From JAAYAN01 sp964437215 (GTDB taxonomy: Bacteria; Bacteroidota; Ignavibacteria; Ignavibacteriales; Melioribacteraceae), in contig CAYTFZ010000069.1 in the NCBI GenBank assembly GCA_964437215.1, forward strand, positions 1 through 14,653: a stretch of DNA of 14,653 nucleotides, given 5' to 3'. The stretch's first letter is position 1, and the number at the start of each line of letters is the position of its first letter. A program made the position numbers and the translations under genes. Shown one piece after another: positions 1-7,048 of the stretch. Below the pieces are notes generated by a model. It was given only the letters and a program-made list of their open reading frames with translations. It was not told the DNA's origin and did no database searches.

Positions 1-1
1 T

Positions 2-247
2 AAAAATGTGAGTCAGCAATTTTTCAATTAGATAGTTGTATTTATAAAAGCAGGCGCATCAACAATCGAATATTTAATGATTATTGATTCTGATGGCACA
101 AATATGGAATGAATACGCTATACAAATTTTAATAATAGAGAGTTCCGTTAGTGTTCTAAAGTCTGGGTAAGTATTGGCACAGACCTAGGATTTGAAGCGA
201 CAATAACGATTTATTGCAATTTGATAAAAGAAATTATTTCAAAATAA
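2..247 (+). pseudogene. Possible decayed coding remnant (doubtful)
   Basis: Reading the plus strand from base 2 gives a frame with in-frame stops at 29-31, 110-112 and 149-151 that ends at TAA 245-247. The stretches between stops read smoothly as protein, for example AGASTIEYLMIIDSDG from base 50 and GTDLGFEATITIYCNL from base 176, with a natural amino acid mix. I do not recognise the family. A stop roughly every 25-40 codons in DNA this AT-rich is somewhat less than chance but not decisive, so this may be non-coding sequence. A protein-level search with the stops masked would decide. Confidence 0.2.
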
Positions 248-267
248 AATCTTTGCAGAAAAAGTAT

Positions 268-352
268 TGTTATGTCAATAACATAAAAAGTTGCAGTTTT
301 CAACTTTGTGATGGCTTTACAAGAAAAAAACTGCAATACATTGTGTTGTATT
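268..352. repeat. Cluster of four short inverted repeats
   Basis: Four perfect inverted repeats are packed into 85 bases: TGTTAT 268-273 with ATAACA 278-283; AAAGTTG 287-293 with CAACTTT 301-307; TTGCAGTTTT 291-300 with AAAACTGCAA 327-336; and AATACA 335-340 with TGTATT 347-352. The second and third share bases 291-293 and cannot form fully at once. Read on the minus strand, the second hairpin ends in a short T run and could be a weak terminator for purM, about 110 bases beyond its stop. Read on the plus strand, the fourth hairpin is followed by a few Ts. All arms are AT-rich, so part of this may be chance. Confidence 0.5.
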
Positions 353-415
353 TTTGTATTCTAACAGAAGCTTATTGAAACTATTTCAGTTTTTATGAAC
401 AATCCCTGAAAAAAC

Positions 416-1411
416 TTATTCAATTTCCCCGATTACAAAAGCTTTTTCGTTTTGCGATTTTGCAATTTCCAAAATTCTGTTCACATCGTTTTTATCAGCA
501 ATTGCAATCAGCCCGATTCCTATATTAAATACATCGCGCATTTCTTCGTCGCTTACGTTTCCTGTATTCTGAATAAACTTAAATAATTCAGGCATTTCCC
601 ACGAATTCCAGTCAACTTTAATCTTTAATCCTTCAGGAACAACACGTTTAGTGTTTCCAATAATTCCGCCGCCTGTTATATGCGAAAAGGCTTTGATGTC
701 AATTCTTTCTTTAATTTCAGTAATAATTTTCAAGTAAGATTTATGCACTCTCAGTAATTCTTCGCCTAACGTCGTTTCAAGTTCTGCAGGCTTGTAATCA
801 ACTTTAAATTTCGGGAATAAAATATGACGGGCGAGAGAATAACCATTCGTATGCAGACCGTTGGAAGCAAATCCGATAAGAACATTTCCTTTTGCAACTT
901 TTTTGCCGTCAATAACTTTGCTTTTTTCCACAACACCTACAATTGTACCGGACATATCATATTCGTTTGCATCGTAAAGACCGGGCATTTCGGCAGTTTC
1001 GCCGCCTATCAGCGCAATTTCATTTTCTTTGCAGGCAACCGAAAAACCTTTAATAATCTGTTCGGCAACATCTGGGTTTAATTTCCCGAATGCCATATAA
1101 TCAAGGAAAAAAAGAGGTTTAGCTCCGCCAACAGCAATATCGTTTACGCAGTGGTTAACAAGGCACTGTCCTACAGTATCGTGTTTGTCCATCATAAACG
1201 CTACTTTAAGTTTGGTGCCAACTCCGTCAACGCTGGAAACTAATACTGGATTTTTATAGCCGCTGAAATCAGGTTCATAAAACGCGCCGAATAAACCAAT
1301 ACCTGTAAGTACGTTTTTATTAAAAGTTGATTTAGCATAGGATTTAATGCGGTTTACGGTTTCGTCACCGGCTTGTAAATCCACTCCGGCTGATTTATAA
1401 TCTGCTTTCAA
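416..1411 (-). CDS. purM: Phosphoribosylformylglycinamidine cyclo-ligase (AIR synthetase)
   Basis: PurM closes the imidazole ring in purine biosynthesis, converting FGAM plus ATP to aminoimidazole ribonucleotide, ADP and phosphate in the cytoplasm. The 331-residue protein has the family's marks: a DYKSAGVD start (residues 4-11), SSVDGVGTKLKVA near residues 59-71 for substrate and nucleotide binding, GGETAEMPG at 136-144, and SNGLHTNGYSLAR at 183-195. Length is close to the usual 340-350. The start is TTG at 1409-1411: no ATG lies nearby in frame, the conserved N-terminus begins at once, and an AGGGAG ribosome binding site sits six bases upstream. It stands alone, divergent from hrcA, with no other pur gene in view. 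Confidence 0.96.
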   Translation of the reverse strand: MKADYKSAGVDLQAGDETVNRIKSYAKSTFNKNVLTGIGLFGAFYEPDFSGYKNPVLVSSVDGVGTKLKVAFMMDKHDTVGQCLVNHCVNDIAVGGAKPLFFLDYMAFGKLNPDVAEQIIKGFSVACKENEIALIGGETAEMPGLYDANEYDMSGTIVGVVEKSKVIDGKKVAKGNVLIGFASNGLHTNGYSLARHILFPKFKVDYKPAELETTLGEELLRVHKSYLKIITEIKERIDIKAFSHITGGGIIGNTKRVVPEGLKIKVDWNSWEMPELFKFIQNTGNVSDEEMRDVFNIGIGLIAIADKNDVNRILEIAKSQNEKAFVIGEIE

Positions 1412-1417
1412 TTTTTT

Positions 1418-1423
1418 CTCCCT
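1418..1423 (-). promoter_or_regulatory. Ribosome binding site fixing the TTG start of purM
   Basis: On the minus strand the sequence AGGGAG is followed by six A residues and then TTG (1409-1411). Its spacing is ideal and supports TTG as the true purM start; a rarer start codon paired with a good binding site. Confidence 0.75.
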
Positions 1424-1546
1424 AAAAAGATATTATTTAATTTCCAAAAATAACCTCAATAATTTTAAAGTGAAACTTTTTAAAATAAAATCTGTAATAA
1501 CGGTTTTAAAAATTGAGAATCTGAGGCATAATCACAGAAAATCTAA

Positions 1547-1576
1547 TTCACTGCATGAGTGATTTTTTTTTAATAT
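1547..1576 (+). promoter_or_regulatory. Candidate hrcA promoter with overlapping inverted repeat
   Basis: An inverted repeat TCACT (1548-1552), spacer GCATG, AGTGA (1558-1562) is followed by nine T residues (1563-1571) and by TAATAT (1571-1576). TTCACT (1547-1552) and TAATAT, 18 bases apart, could be -35 and -10 elements, so the repeat would cover the -35 box. The CACT/AGTG arms recall the CIRCE operator that HrcA binds (TTAGCACTC-N9-GAGTGCTAA), but the spacing is too short and the outer bases differ, so this is not a standard CIRCE. Hairpin plus T run also resembles a weak terminator, but no plus-strand gene lies upstream to need one. No standard CIRCE was found between purM and hrcA. Confidence 0.35.
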
Positions 1577-1605
1577 CTTTACAGGTTAAAAATTAAATTA
1601 TTCAG

Positions 1606-2646
1606 ATGGAATCTTATAATTTATCAGAACGCGAAAAATCTGTATTAAGATACGTAATTCACCAGTTCATTCTTACGGCAAATCCTGTAGGCTCCAGGAA
1701 TATTGCCAAATATTACGATCTTAATATTTCGCCGGCAACGGTACGGAATATAATGTCCGATCTGGAAGATACCGGATTTTTAAACCATCCGCATACTTCT
1801 GCCGGAAGGGTGCCAACGGATAAAGGTTACAGGTTTTATGTGGATTCTCTGATGGAGCCGCCAAAATTAAAAATTGATGATAAAAAGATAATTGAATCGG
1901 GGCTGGATAAAGTAACGGACGAAGTAAACGAAATTTTAAGAATTACTTCAATTATATTAAGCAATATTACAAATCAGCTTGCTTGTATTACTTATCCCAG
2001 TTTTAATGATGCTGTTTTGCAAAGAATTCAGATAGTTCAAATTTCATCAACAAGAATTTTGGCAGTTATAAGTATCGAATCGGGATTGGTTAAAACAATA
2101 ACGCTCGAAATGAGTGCAGAACTGAATGCCGGGAAACTGAATTTTATTCAGAATTTTCTTAATGAAAAACTTTCTGGATTGAGATTCAGCGAAATTAAAA
2201 AAACATTTGCCGAACGTGTTCAAGATGTTGATGAAGCGCACAGACCGATAATACGCGTTTTTCTTGAATCGATTGATAAGATTTTTACCGATTTGCCGGT
2301 AAGCGAAAAAACAATAATTTCGGGAACGAAAAATATTTTGCGCCAGCCGGAATTTGAAAATCACGAACATCTTCAGGGAATTATTGAACTGATAGAGGAT
2401 AAGGAAGTAATTGTTCACTTAATGGAAAAGCAGAATATCGGCCGCAGCGATGTGCTTGTGTCGATTGGCAAAGAAAATGAAGAAGAAAGATTAAGCGAAT
2501 ACAGCACAATTCTTAAAAGATACGATTTCAGCGGTGTTTCGGGTACAGTAGGAATTATCGGTCCGAAAAGAATGGAATACAACAGAAGCATAGCCGCTGT
2601 TTTATATATAGCGGAATTACTTTCGAAAGTTTTAAGTAAAAAATAA
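1606..2646 (+). CDS. hrcA: Heat-inducible transcription repressor HrcA
   Basis: HrcA represses chaperone genes by binding CIRCE operators and is kept active by the GroE chaperonin (known for the family). The 346-residue product has the N-terminal winged helix-turn-helix region, with NPVGSRNIA and SPATVRNIMSDLEDTGFL, then the family signature HPHTSAGRVPTDKGYRFYVD at roughly residues 62-81. A GAF-like and dimerisation region fills the rest, with IGKENEE and SGVSGTVGIIGPKRMEY near the C-terminus. Length matches the family. The ATG at 1606 has no clear Shine-Dalgarno sequence. It is the first gene of the plus-strand chaperone cluster, 16 bases before grpE. DnaK and GroEL are not in the window. 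Confidence 0.95.
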   Translation: MESYNLSEREKSVLRYVIHQFILTANPVGSRNIAKYYDLNISPATVRNIMSDLEDTGFLNHPHTSAGRVPTDKGYRFYVDSLMEPPKLKIDDKKIIESGLDKVTDEVNEILRITSIILSNITNQLACITYPSFNDAVLQRIQIVQISSTRILAVISIESGLVKTITLEMSAELNAGKLNFIQNFLNEKLSGLRFSEIKKTFAERVQDVDEAHRPIIRVFLESIDKIFTDLPVSEKTIISGTKNILRQPEFENHEHLQGIIELIEDKEVIVHLMEKQNIGRSDVLVSIGKENEEERLSEYSTILKRYDFSGVSGTVGIIGPKRMEYNRSIAAVLYIAELLSKVLSKK

Positions 2647-2662
2647 TTAAGGAAAAGATAAA

Positions 2663-3283
2663 ATGAAAAGTAACAAGGAACCAAATGCTAATGAAGAAGA
2701 GGTTCAGAAAAACGAACCGGATTTAAAAACCGATTCGGAAAAAGAAAATAGTGATGCTGAAGTAAAAGAAGTTTTAGATGAAAATGAAAAATTACTTTTT
2801 GCTGAACTGGAAACGAAAAATAGCAGAATTGCCGAATTGGAAAATGAAAGCAAAGATTTGAAAGAAACACTTTTACGCAAGGCGGCAGAGTTCGAAAATT
2901 ATAAAAGAAGAACCGAAAACGAATTGCAAAACTTTATAAAATATGCCTCGGAATCATTTGTGCTGAGTGTTTTGCCGGTTTATACCGATTTTGAAAGATC
3001 AATGGAACACATTGACGATGAAGGAAATTCAGCTTCTTTTAAGGAAGGGATTAAACTTCTTTTTCAAAAATTTATAAAGATTATGGAAGACCAGGGAGTT
3101 AAAAAAATTGAAGCAAAAGGTCAGCCGTTCGATTTTAATTTTCACGAGGCTTTGATGCAAAAACCTGCCGAAGATGTTCCTGCACACACAGTTTTAGATG
3201 TGCTTGAACCGGGTTTTATGCTTAAGGATAAAGTAATTAAACACGCAAAAGTAATTGTTAGTCAGGAATTATCGCAAAGCTGA
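2663..3283 (+). CDS. grpE: Nucleotide exchange factor GrpE
   Basis: GrpE releases ADP from DnaK and so resets the Hsp70 cycle; it works as a cytoplasmic dimer. The 206-residue protein has a highly charged, low-complexity N-terminal segment (about residues 1-45), a long predicted coiled coil including AAEFENYKRRTENELQ, a helical bundle part, and the C-terminal beta domain. The family signature appears as GQPFDFNFHEALMQ; the more usual FDP is FDF here, a small deviation. The start at 2663 has AAGGAAAAG just upstream. It lies between hrcA and dnaJ, the common arrangement for this regulon, with dnaJ 31 bases downstream. Confidence 0.95.
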   Translation: MKSNKEPNANEEEVQKNEPDLKTDSEKENSDAEVKEVLDENEKLLFAELETKNSRIAELENESKDLKETLLRKAAEFENYKRRTENELQNFIKYASESFVLSVLPVYTDFERSMEHIDDEGNSASFKEGIKLLFQKFIKIMEDQGVKKIEAKGQPFDFNFHEALMQKPAEDVPAHTVLDVLEPGFMLKDKVIKHAKVIVSQELSQS

Positions 3284-3314
3284 TTGCTTAAAGATTATTG
3301 AAAAGGAATAGTAA

Positions 3315-4442
3315 ATGTCAAAAAGAGATTATTACGAAATATTAGGTGTTGGAAAAGAAGCTTCGAAAGACGATATAAAAAAAGCGTACCGAAAACTTGC
3401 AATGCAGTTTCATCCGGATAGAAATCCGGGAAATAAAGAAGCGGAAGAAAAATTTAAGGAAGCTGCCGAAGCATACGAAGTTTTAAGCAACGAAGATAAA
3501 AAAGCTAAATACGATAAATTCGGGCACAGCGGTCTGAAAGGCGGGCAGGATTTCCAAGGGTTTAACAATGCAAACGATATATTCTCGCATTTTTCCGATA
3601 TATTCGGAGGAGCTTTTGGAGGTTCTTCAATATTTGATGATTTTTTCGGTGGCGGAGGAGGACAGCAATCGCGGCGTGCCGGAAGAAGATCAACAGGCAT
3701 ACCGGGCTCTGACCTGAAGGTAACACTAAAACTTACTTTGGAAGAAATAGCTACAGGTGTTACAAAAAAGATAAAGTTAAAAAAATATCATACTTGTTCA
3801 GCCTGCAAAGGTTTAGGAGCTCAGGACAGTTCGTCATTTAAAACTTGTACTGCCTGCAACGGCACAGGAGAAATTAGACAGGTGTCGCGTTCACTATTTG
3901 GTCAGTTTGTTAATATTTCTGCATGTCATAATTGTAACGGTTCGGGCAAAGTTATAAGCAATGCCTGTAAAAAATGTTCAGGCGAAGGAAGAGAGTATCA
4001 GGAATCGACAATAAAAATTTCTGTACCTGCTGGTGTTACCGATAATAGCTATATGACTTTAAGAGGTGAAGGTAATTCAGGTAAAAACGGAGGACCTGCC
4101 GGTGATATAATTGTAATTTTTAAGGAAGAAAAACACGAATTTTTTACACGCGATGGCGATAATATAATTTACGAATTATTTATAAGCTATCCCGAAGCAG
4201 TTCTTGGCACCGAAGTCGAAATTCCTACTCTTACAGGAAGAGCAAAACTTAAAATTGAATCCGGTACCCAACCCGGCAAATACTTAAAAATGCGGGAAAA
4301 AGGAATTCAGCACCTTAACAGTCATGGTGCCGGCGATCAGCTTGTAAAAATAAATATTTTTGTACCAGACCGTGTATCGCAGAAAGAAAAAGAACTGCTT
4401 ACAGAACTGCAGAAAATGAAAAATATTAAAGTGCCTGAATAA
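3315..4442 (+). CDS. dnaJ: Molecular chaperone DnaJ (type I Hsp40)
   Basis: DnaJ delivers unfolded proteins to DnaK and stimulates its ATPase. The 375-residue product is a full type I Hsp40: a J domain with the HPD motif at residues 33-35, a Gly/Phe-rich linker (about 73-117), a zinc-binding region with four CxxCxGxG-type repeats starting at cysteines 161, 178, 204 and 218 (CSACKGLG, CTACNGTG, CHNCNGSG, CKKCSGEG), and C-terminal substrate-binding domains. An AAGGA ribosome binding site precedes the ATG. It follows grpE by 31 bases and is followed after 8 bases by the HhH protein gene, so read-through into the downstream genes is likely. Confidence 0.97.
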   Translation: MSKRDYYEILGVGKEASKDDIKKAYRKLAMQFHPDRNPGNKEAEEKFKEAAEAYEVLSNEDKKAKYDKFGHSGLKGGQDFQGFNNANDIFSHFSDIFGGAFGGSSIFDDFFGGGGGQQSRRAGRRSTGIPGSDLKVTLKLTLEEIATGVTKKIKLKKYHTCSACKGLGAQDSSSFKTCTACNGTGEIRQVSRSLFGQFVNISACHNCNGSGKVISNACKKCSGEGREYQESTIKISVPAGVTDNSYMTLRGEGNSGKNGGPAGDIIVIFKEEKHEFFTRDGDNIIYELFISYPEAVLGTEVEIPTLTGRAKLKIESGTQPGKYLKMREKGIQHLNSHGAGDQLVKINIFVPDRVSQKEKELLTELQKMKNIKVPE

Positions 4443-4450
4443 ATGTTAAA

Positions 4451-4987
4451 ATGCAAAAACTAAAGCAATTTTTTGAGAATACAGGTTTTAGCCTCCAGGA
4501 AATGAAAGTGGCGTTGTTTTTATCTGCTATAATTGTTGCCGGAGCTATTTTTAAATTTGCCGGATTTTCTCAGAATGAAGGAAATATGAAATTGTTTAAC
4601 TATGCAAAACAGGACAGTTTATTTTATTCCGCAGAGAAATATGAAGAAAATTCTTATGAAATTAATAATAATAAAGAAAAAAAAGTTGATTATGAACAAG
4701 AACTTTTGGATTTTACGGACGATAATTTATCAAAAAGGGATAACAAACTCCCTAAACTGTATGAAAAATCTGTTGATATAAATACAGCTGATAAAGAAAC
4801 ACTTGTTTTATTGCCTTCAATCGGCGAAAAAACAGCAGAAAAAATAATTGAATATCGTTTGCAGAACGGGAATTTCCAACAGATTGAAGAAATTCTAAAT
4901 GTAAAAGGAATAGGCCCGGCAAAATTTGAGAAAATTAAAAAATATATTGATGTAAAAATAAAAGAGAAACCCCCGGAGGAAAAATGA
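4451..4987 (+). CDS. Membrane-anchored ComEA-like helix-hairpin-helix protein
   Basis: The 178-residue product has a short cytoplasmic N-terminus, one hydrophobic segment at about residues 18-39, a polar low-complexity linker rich in Asn, Lys and Glu (about 42-105), and a C-terminal tandem helix-hairpin-helix domain starting at DINTADKETL (109-118). Both hairpins are clear: LPSIGEKTAEKI (121-132) and VKGIGPAKFEKI (151-162). ComEA proteins of this layout bind double-stranded DNA outside the cytoplasmic membrane during uptake, so a DNA-binding role there is inferred; other HhH envelope proteins exist. The gene begins 8 bases after dnaJ, and its stop overlaps the next start in ATGA. No other competence gene is adjacent apart from the PilM-like gene two positions on. 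Confidence 0.85.
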   Translation: MQKLKQFFENTGFSLQEMKVALFLSAIIVAGAIFKFAGFSQNEGNMKLFNYAKQDSLFYSAEKYEENSYEINNNKEKKVDYEQELLDFTDDNLSKRDNKLPKLYEKSVDINTADKETLVLLPSIGEKTAEKIIEYRLQNGNFQQIEEILNVKGIGPAKFEKIKKYIDVKIKEKPPEEK

Positions 4988-5541
4988 ATTCAAGGACTGA
5001 GCCTTGGTACGTACATCTGATATTAGGAGTTGTTATTCTGATTCTTACTATCGTTTTAATTATGGTTGCTATTGTTGAGCCAGGAAGAGTTTTAAAAGAA
5101 GAAAAATATTTTAAAGAAGAAACAAGATTAAGAATGGACAATATCCGCCAGGCGCAAATACTTTGGCAGAAAAAGAACAAAAAGTTCACTGCCGATTTGG
5201 ACAGCTTGATTCAATTTATTAAAACCGATGATTTTGTAGCTAAAGCAATTGCCGGAAAAGATACTGTTACAGGAAAATCTACAAATCCATTTAAAGTATT
5301 AACACACGGAGAATTTACTCCAGAGTCACTTTATTACAGTGCTAGATCAAGATCCCGTTTTATTGTTCAAGTTGATACGTCAATTCAGCCGGATAGTATA
5401 ATTAACCGAAGAGGCGATTTGCTTCGGGTTGATACTGTAATATCAATAGGAAACCGCTATTATATTGAAGATGTTGATGGATATGGTTCAATTGGTGATC
5501 TTTCCAGCGATGCAAAGAAAAATACTGCTTCGTGGGAATAA
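4984..5541 (+). CDS. Single-pass membrane protein of unknown function
   Basis: I do not recognise this 185-residue protein. It has a short polar N-terminus, one strongly hydrophobic helix at about residues 10-32, then a charged segment (about 36-66) that looks helical or coiled-coil, with RMDNIRQAQILWQKKN at 50-65, and a C-terminal domain with YYIEDVDGYGSIGD (159-172) ending in TASWE. The order helix, amphipathic helix, small C-terminal domain resembles pseudopilins loosely, but the prepilin peptidase site (Gly followed by FTLIE-like sequence) is absent. The start is well supported: GGAGG at 4975-4979 lies four bases before the ATG, which overlaps the previous stop. The next gene starts 11 bases downstream and encodes a PilM-like protein, hinting at a shared envelope complex. 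Confidence 0.85.
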   Translation: MNSRTEPWYVHLILGVVILILTIVLIMVAIVEPGRVLKEEKYFKEETRLRMDNIRQAQILWQKKNKKFTADLDSLIQFIKTDDFVAKAIAGKDTVTGKSTNPFKVLTHGEFTPESLYYSARSRSRFIVQVDTSIQPDSIINRRGDLLRVDTVISIGNRYYIEDVDGYGSIGDLSSDAKKNTASWE

Positions 5542-5552
5542 GAATTTCATAG

Positions 5553-6476
5553 ATGTCATTATTTCAGAATCATGCCGGAATAAATGTCACTTCAAGCAAA
5601 ATTCAGCTTGTTGAAGTAAATTATAAGGATGATTGCTTTTATCTGGAGAATGCAGATGAGGAGTTTTTTAACGAATTTATAAATTTCGGTTCGAAAGAAA
5701 CGAAAATCATCTCCGTTCTCCAGAATGCTTTTAACGAAATTATTTTGCGAAAACCTTTAAATTGTAATTCAGTTTCATTTGCTTTTCCGCACGAATTTTT
5801 CAGAATAATTGAACTTCCTTACGAAGAAACTCTTGTTAAAGATGATCTTCTTGAAAATATAAAATGGGAACTTTCTGTTCTATATCCCGAAACTTTAAAT
5901 GAAGAAATGCTGATTGAACCGGTACAGATCCCTAAAAATATTGGAACAAAAACAGCTAAAATAATTATTATTGCTGCGTTTAAGAGATATATAAAAATAG
6001 TTCATAAGTTTTGCGTCCGTAATAATCTCAATCTTAAGTACGTAGATAATGTTCATACCGCTGCTAATCAGCTTGTAGCAATGGAAGCAGCCAGCAATAC
6101 TGATAAATTAACGGCAACAGTATTTCTTGGGGAAAAGGATTTCTCATTTTCTATTTTAAAAAATTCGTTCCCGATTCATTTTTCGGTAAATAAATTTAAA
6201 AATGCTGCTGATATTCTGAATAAAATTAGCATCTGCCGCGAAAAAATTTCCGAAAAAAATATTCAAGCAAATGATATAGAAAAAATATATGTATTCGGTG
6301 ATTTGGTTTCTGATAATTTTACAGCTCAACTTGAAAACCTTTTTAATATCAGTGTTGTCCGATACAATCCTTTCAAAAGGATTAAAATATCCGGCAGCTT
6401 AAAAAACGGCGAATATATTTCTGATAAGAATAATTCTTTTGTTTCCGCTGCTGGAATAGCTTTCAGGCTGGTTTGA
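5553..6476 (+). CDS. PilM-like actin-fold protein
   Basis: The 307-residue product matches the layout of PilM/GspL-type proteins (actin-like ATPase fold). Near the N-terminus AGINVTSSKIQLVEV resembles the first phosphate-binding loop. Next comes SFAFPHEFFRIIELPYEE and a helix IKWELSVLYPE, equivalent to the PilM segment with a LP motif and a Glu-rich helix before a tyrosine-proline. A later NNLNLKYVDNVHTAANQL matches the usual region before the second phosphate loop, then IEKIYVFGD, and a final SFVSAAGIAF like the C-terminal A-x-GLA motif. Known PilM proteins sit on the inner face of the membrane and bind the PilN tail. No PilN, PilO or PilQ is visible here. Its stop overlaps the rsmD start by one base (TGATG). 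ATP binding is not certain from the sequence. Confidence 0.7.
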   Translation: MSLFQNHAGINVTSSKIQLVEVNYKDDCFYLENADEEFFNEFINFGSKETKIISVLQNAFNEIILRKPLNCNSVSFAFPHEFFRIIELPYEETLVKDDLLENIKWELSVLYPETLNEEMLIEPVQIPKNIGTKTAKIIIIAAFKRYIKIVHKFCVRNNLNLKYVDNVHTAANQLVAMEAASNTDKLTATVFLGEKDFSFSILKNSFPIHFSVNKFKNAADILNKISICREKISEKNIQANDIEKIYVFGDLVSDNFTAQLENLFNISVVRYNPFKRIKISGSLKNGEYISDKNNSFVSAAGIAFRLV

Positions 6477-7021
6477 TGAGAATTATTTCCGGCATCTATA
6501 AAGGAAGAACGGTTAAATTTCCTAAATCGAAATTAGTAAGACCCACAACAGATAAAGTAAAGGAAACTTTATTTAACATATTAACCAATCAAATTGATTT
6601 TGATGAAATAAAAGTATGCGATATTTATGCAGGGTCGGGTTCACTTGGACTTGAATCTTTAAGCAGAGGAGCTGCTAAAGTGCATTTTGTTGAACAGAGT
6701 TTTAATGTAGCAAAGATACTGGAAGAAAATATTGAATCTTTGGGAGCAGGAAAATTTTGCAGAATATTCAAGATGGATGCTGTAAAATATTCGCGGATTT
6801 CAGACAATGAAACATACGATCTTATTTTGGCAGATCCACCGTTTTTTAAGGATGATATCCACATTGTTGCCACTAACATCCTTGAAAGGGAATTTTTAAA
6901 TTCCGGAGGAATATTTATTATTGAAAGATCAATTCAAACTGAAAAAAAGGATACAGAAGCGTTCGGAATTGTGCCTTTTAAAAAAATTGGCGACAGTTTA
7001 ATTTATAAATTTGAAAATTAG
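6476..7021 (+). CDS. rsmD: 16S rRNA (guanine966-N2)-methyltransferase RsmD
   Basis: RsmD transfers a methyl group from S-adenosylmethionine to N2 of G966 in 16S rRNA. From the ATG at 6476 the protein has 181 residues: the family opening MRIISGIYKGR, RPTTDKVKETLFNIL (22-36), the SAM-binding glycine loop AGSGSLG (52-58), and the catalytic DPPF (120-123), a normal variant of the DPPY/NPPY motif. An in-frame TTG at 6473 would add one residue, but the ATG overlaps the preceding stop as TGATG, typical of translational coupling, and matches the conserved N-terminus. coaD follows after 27 bases; the rsmD-coaD pair is common in many bacteria. Confidence 0.93.
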   Translation: MRIISGIYKGRTVKFPKSKLVRPTTDKVKETLFNILTNQIDFDEIKVCDIYAGSGSLGLESLSRGAAKVHFVEQSFNVAKILEENIESLGAGKFCRIFKMDAVKYSRISDNETYDLILADPPFFKDDIHIVATNILEREFLNSGGIFIIERSIQTEKKDTEAFGIVPFKKIGDSLIYKFEN

Positions 7022-7048
7022 AAATATTTGATAAATATTGGATAGGCA

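Larger units (their letters stand above)
1..415. other. Gene-free region downstream of purM
   Basis: No intact open reading frame of useful length is visible on either strand in these 415 bases, and nothing resembles a tRNA or other familiar RNA. Two things stand out: a plus-strand frame at 2-247 that reads partly like protein but is broken by stops, and a cluster of inverted repeats at 268-352. Both have their own entries. The segment lies 3' of purM, which is transcribed leftwards, so it could contain the purM transcript end. Confidence 0.7.

Noticed and set aside
378..392. AAACT-ATTTC-AGTTT hairpin just downstream of purM as its terminator
   Set aside because: The stem is only five weak pairs and no T run follows on the purM strand.
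1467..1479. AAAGT-GAA-ACTTT repeat upstream of purM as an operator
   Set aside because: It is very short and AT-only apart from single G/C pairs, so expected by chance in this sequence; no second feature supports it.
3410..3700. Minus-strand reading frame inside dnaJ rich in proline
   Set aside because: It is the complement of the Gly/Phe-rich linker and J domain of dnaJ, a shadow of a certain gene.
6473..6475. TTG start one codon before the rsmD ATG
   Set aside because: The ATG at 6476 overlaps the upstream stop as TGATG and matches the conserved MRIISG opening.
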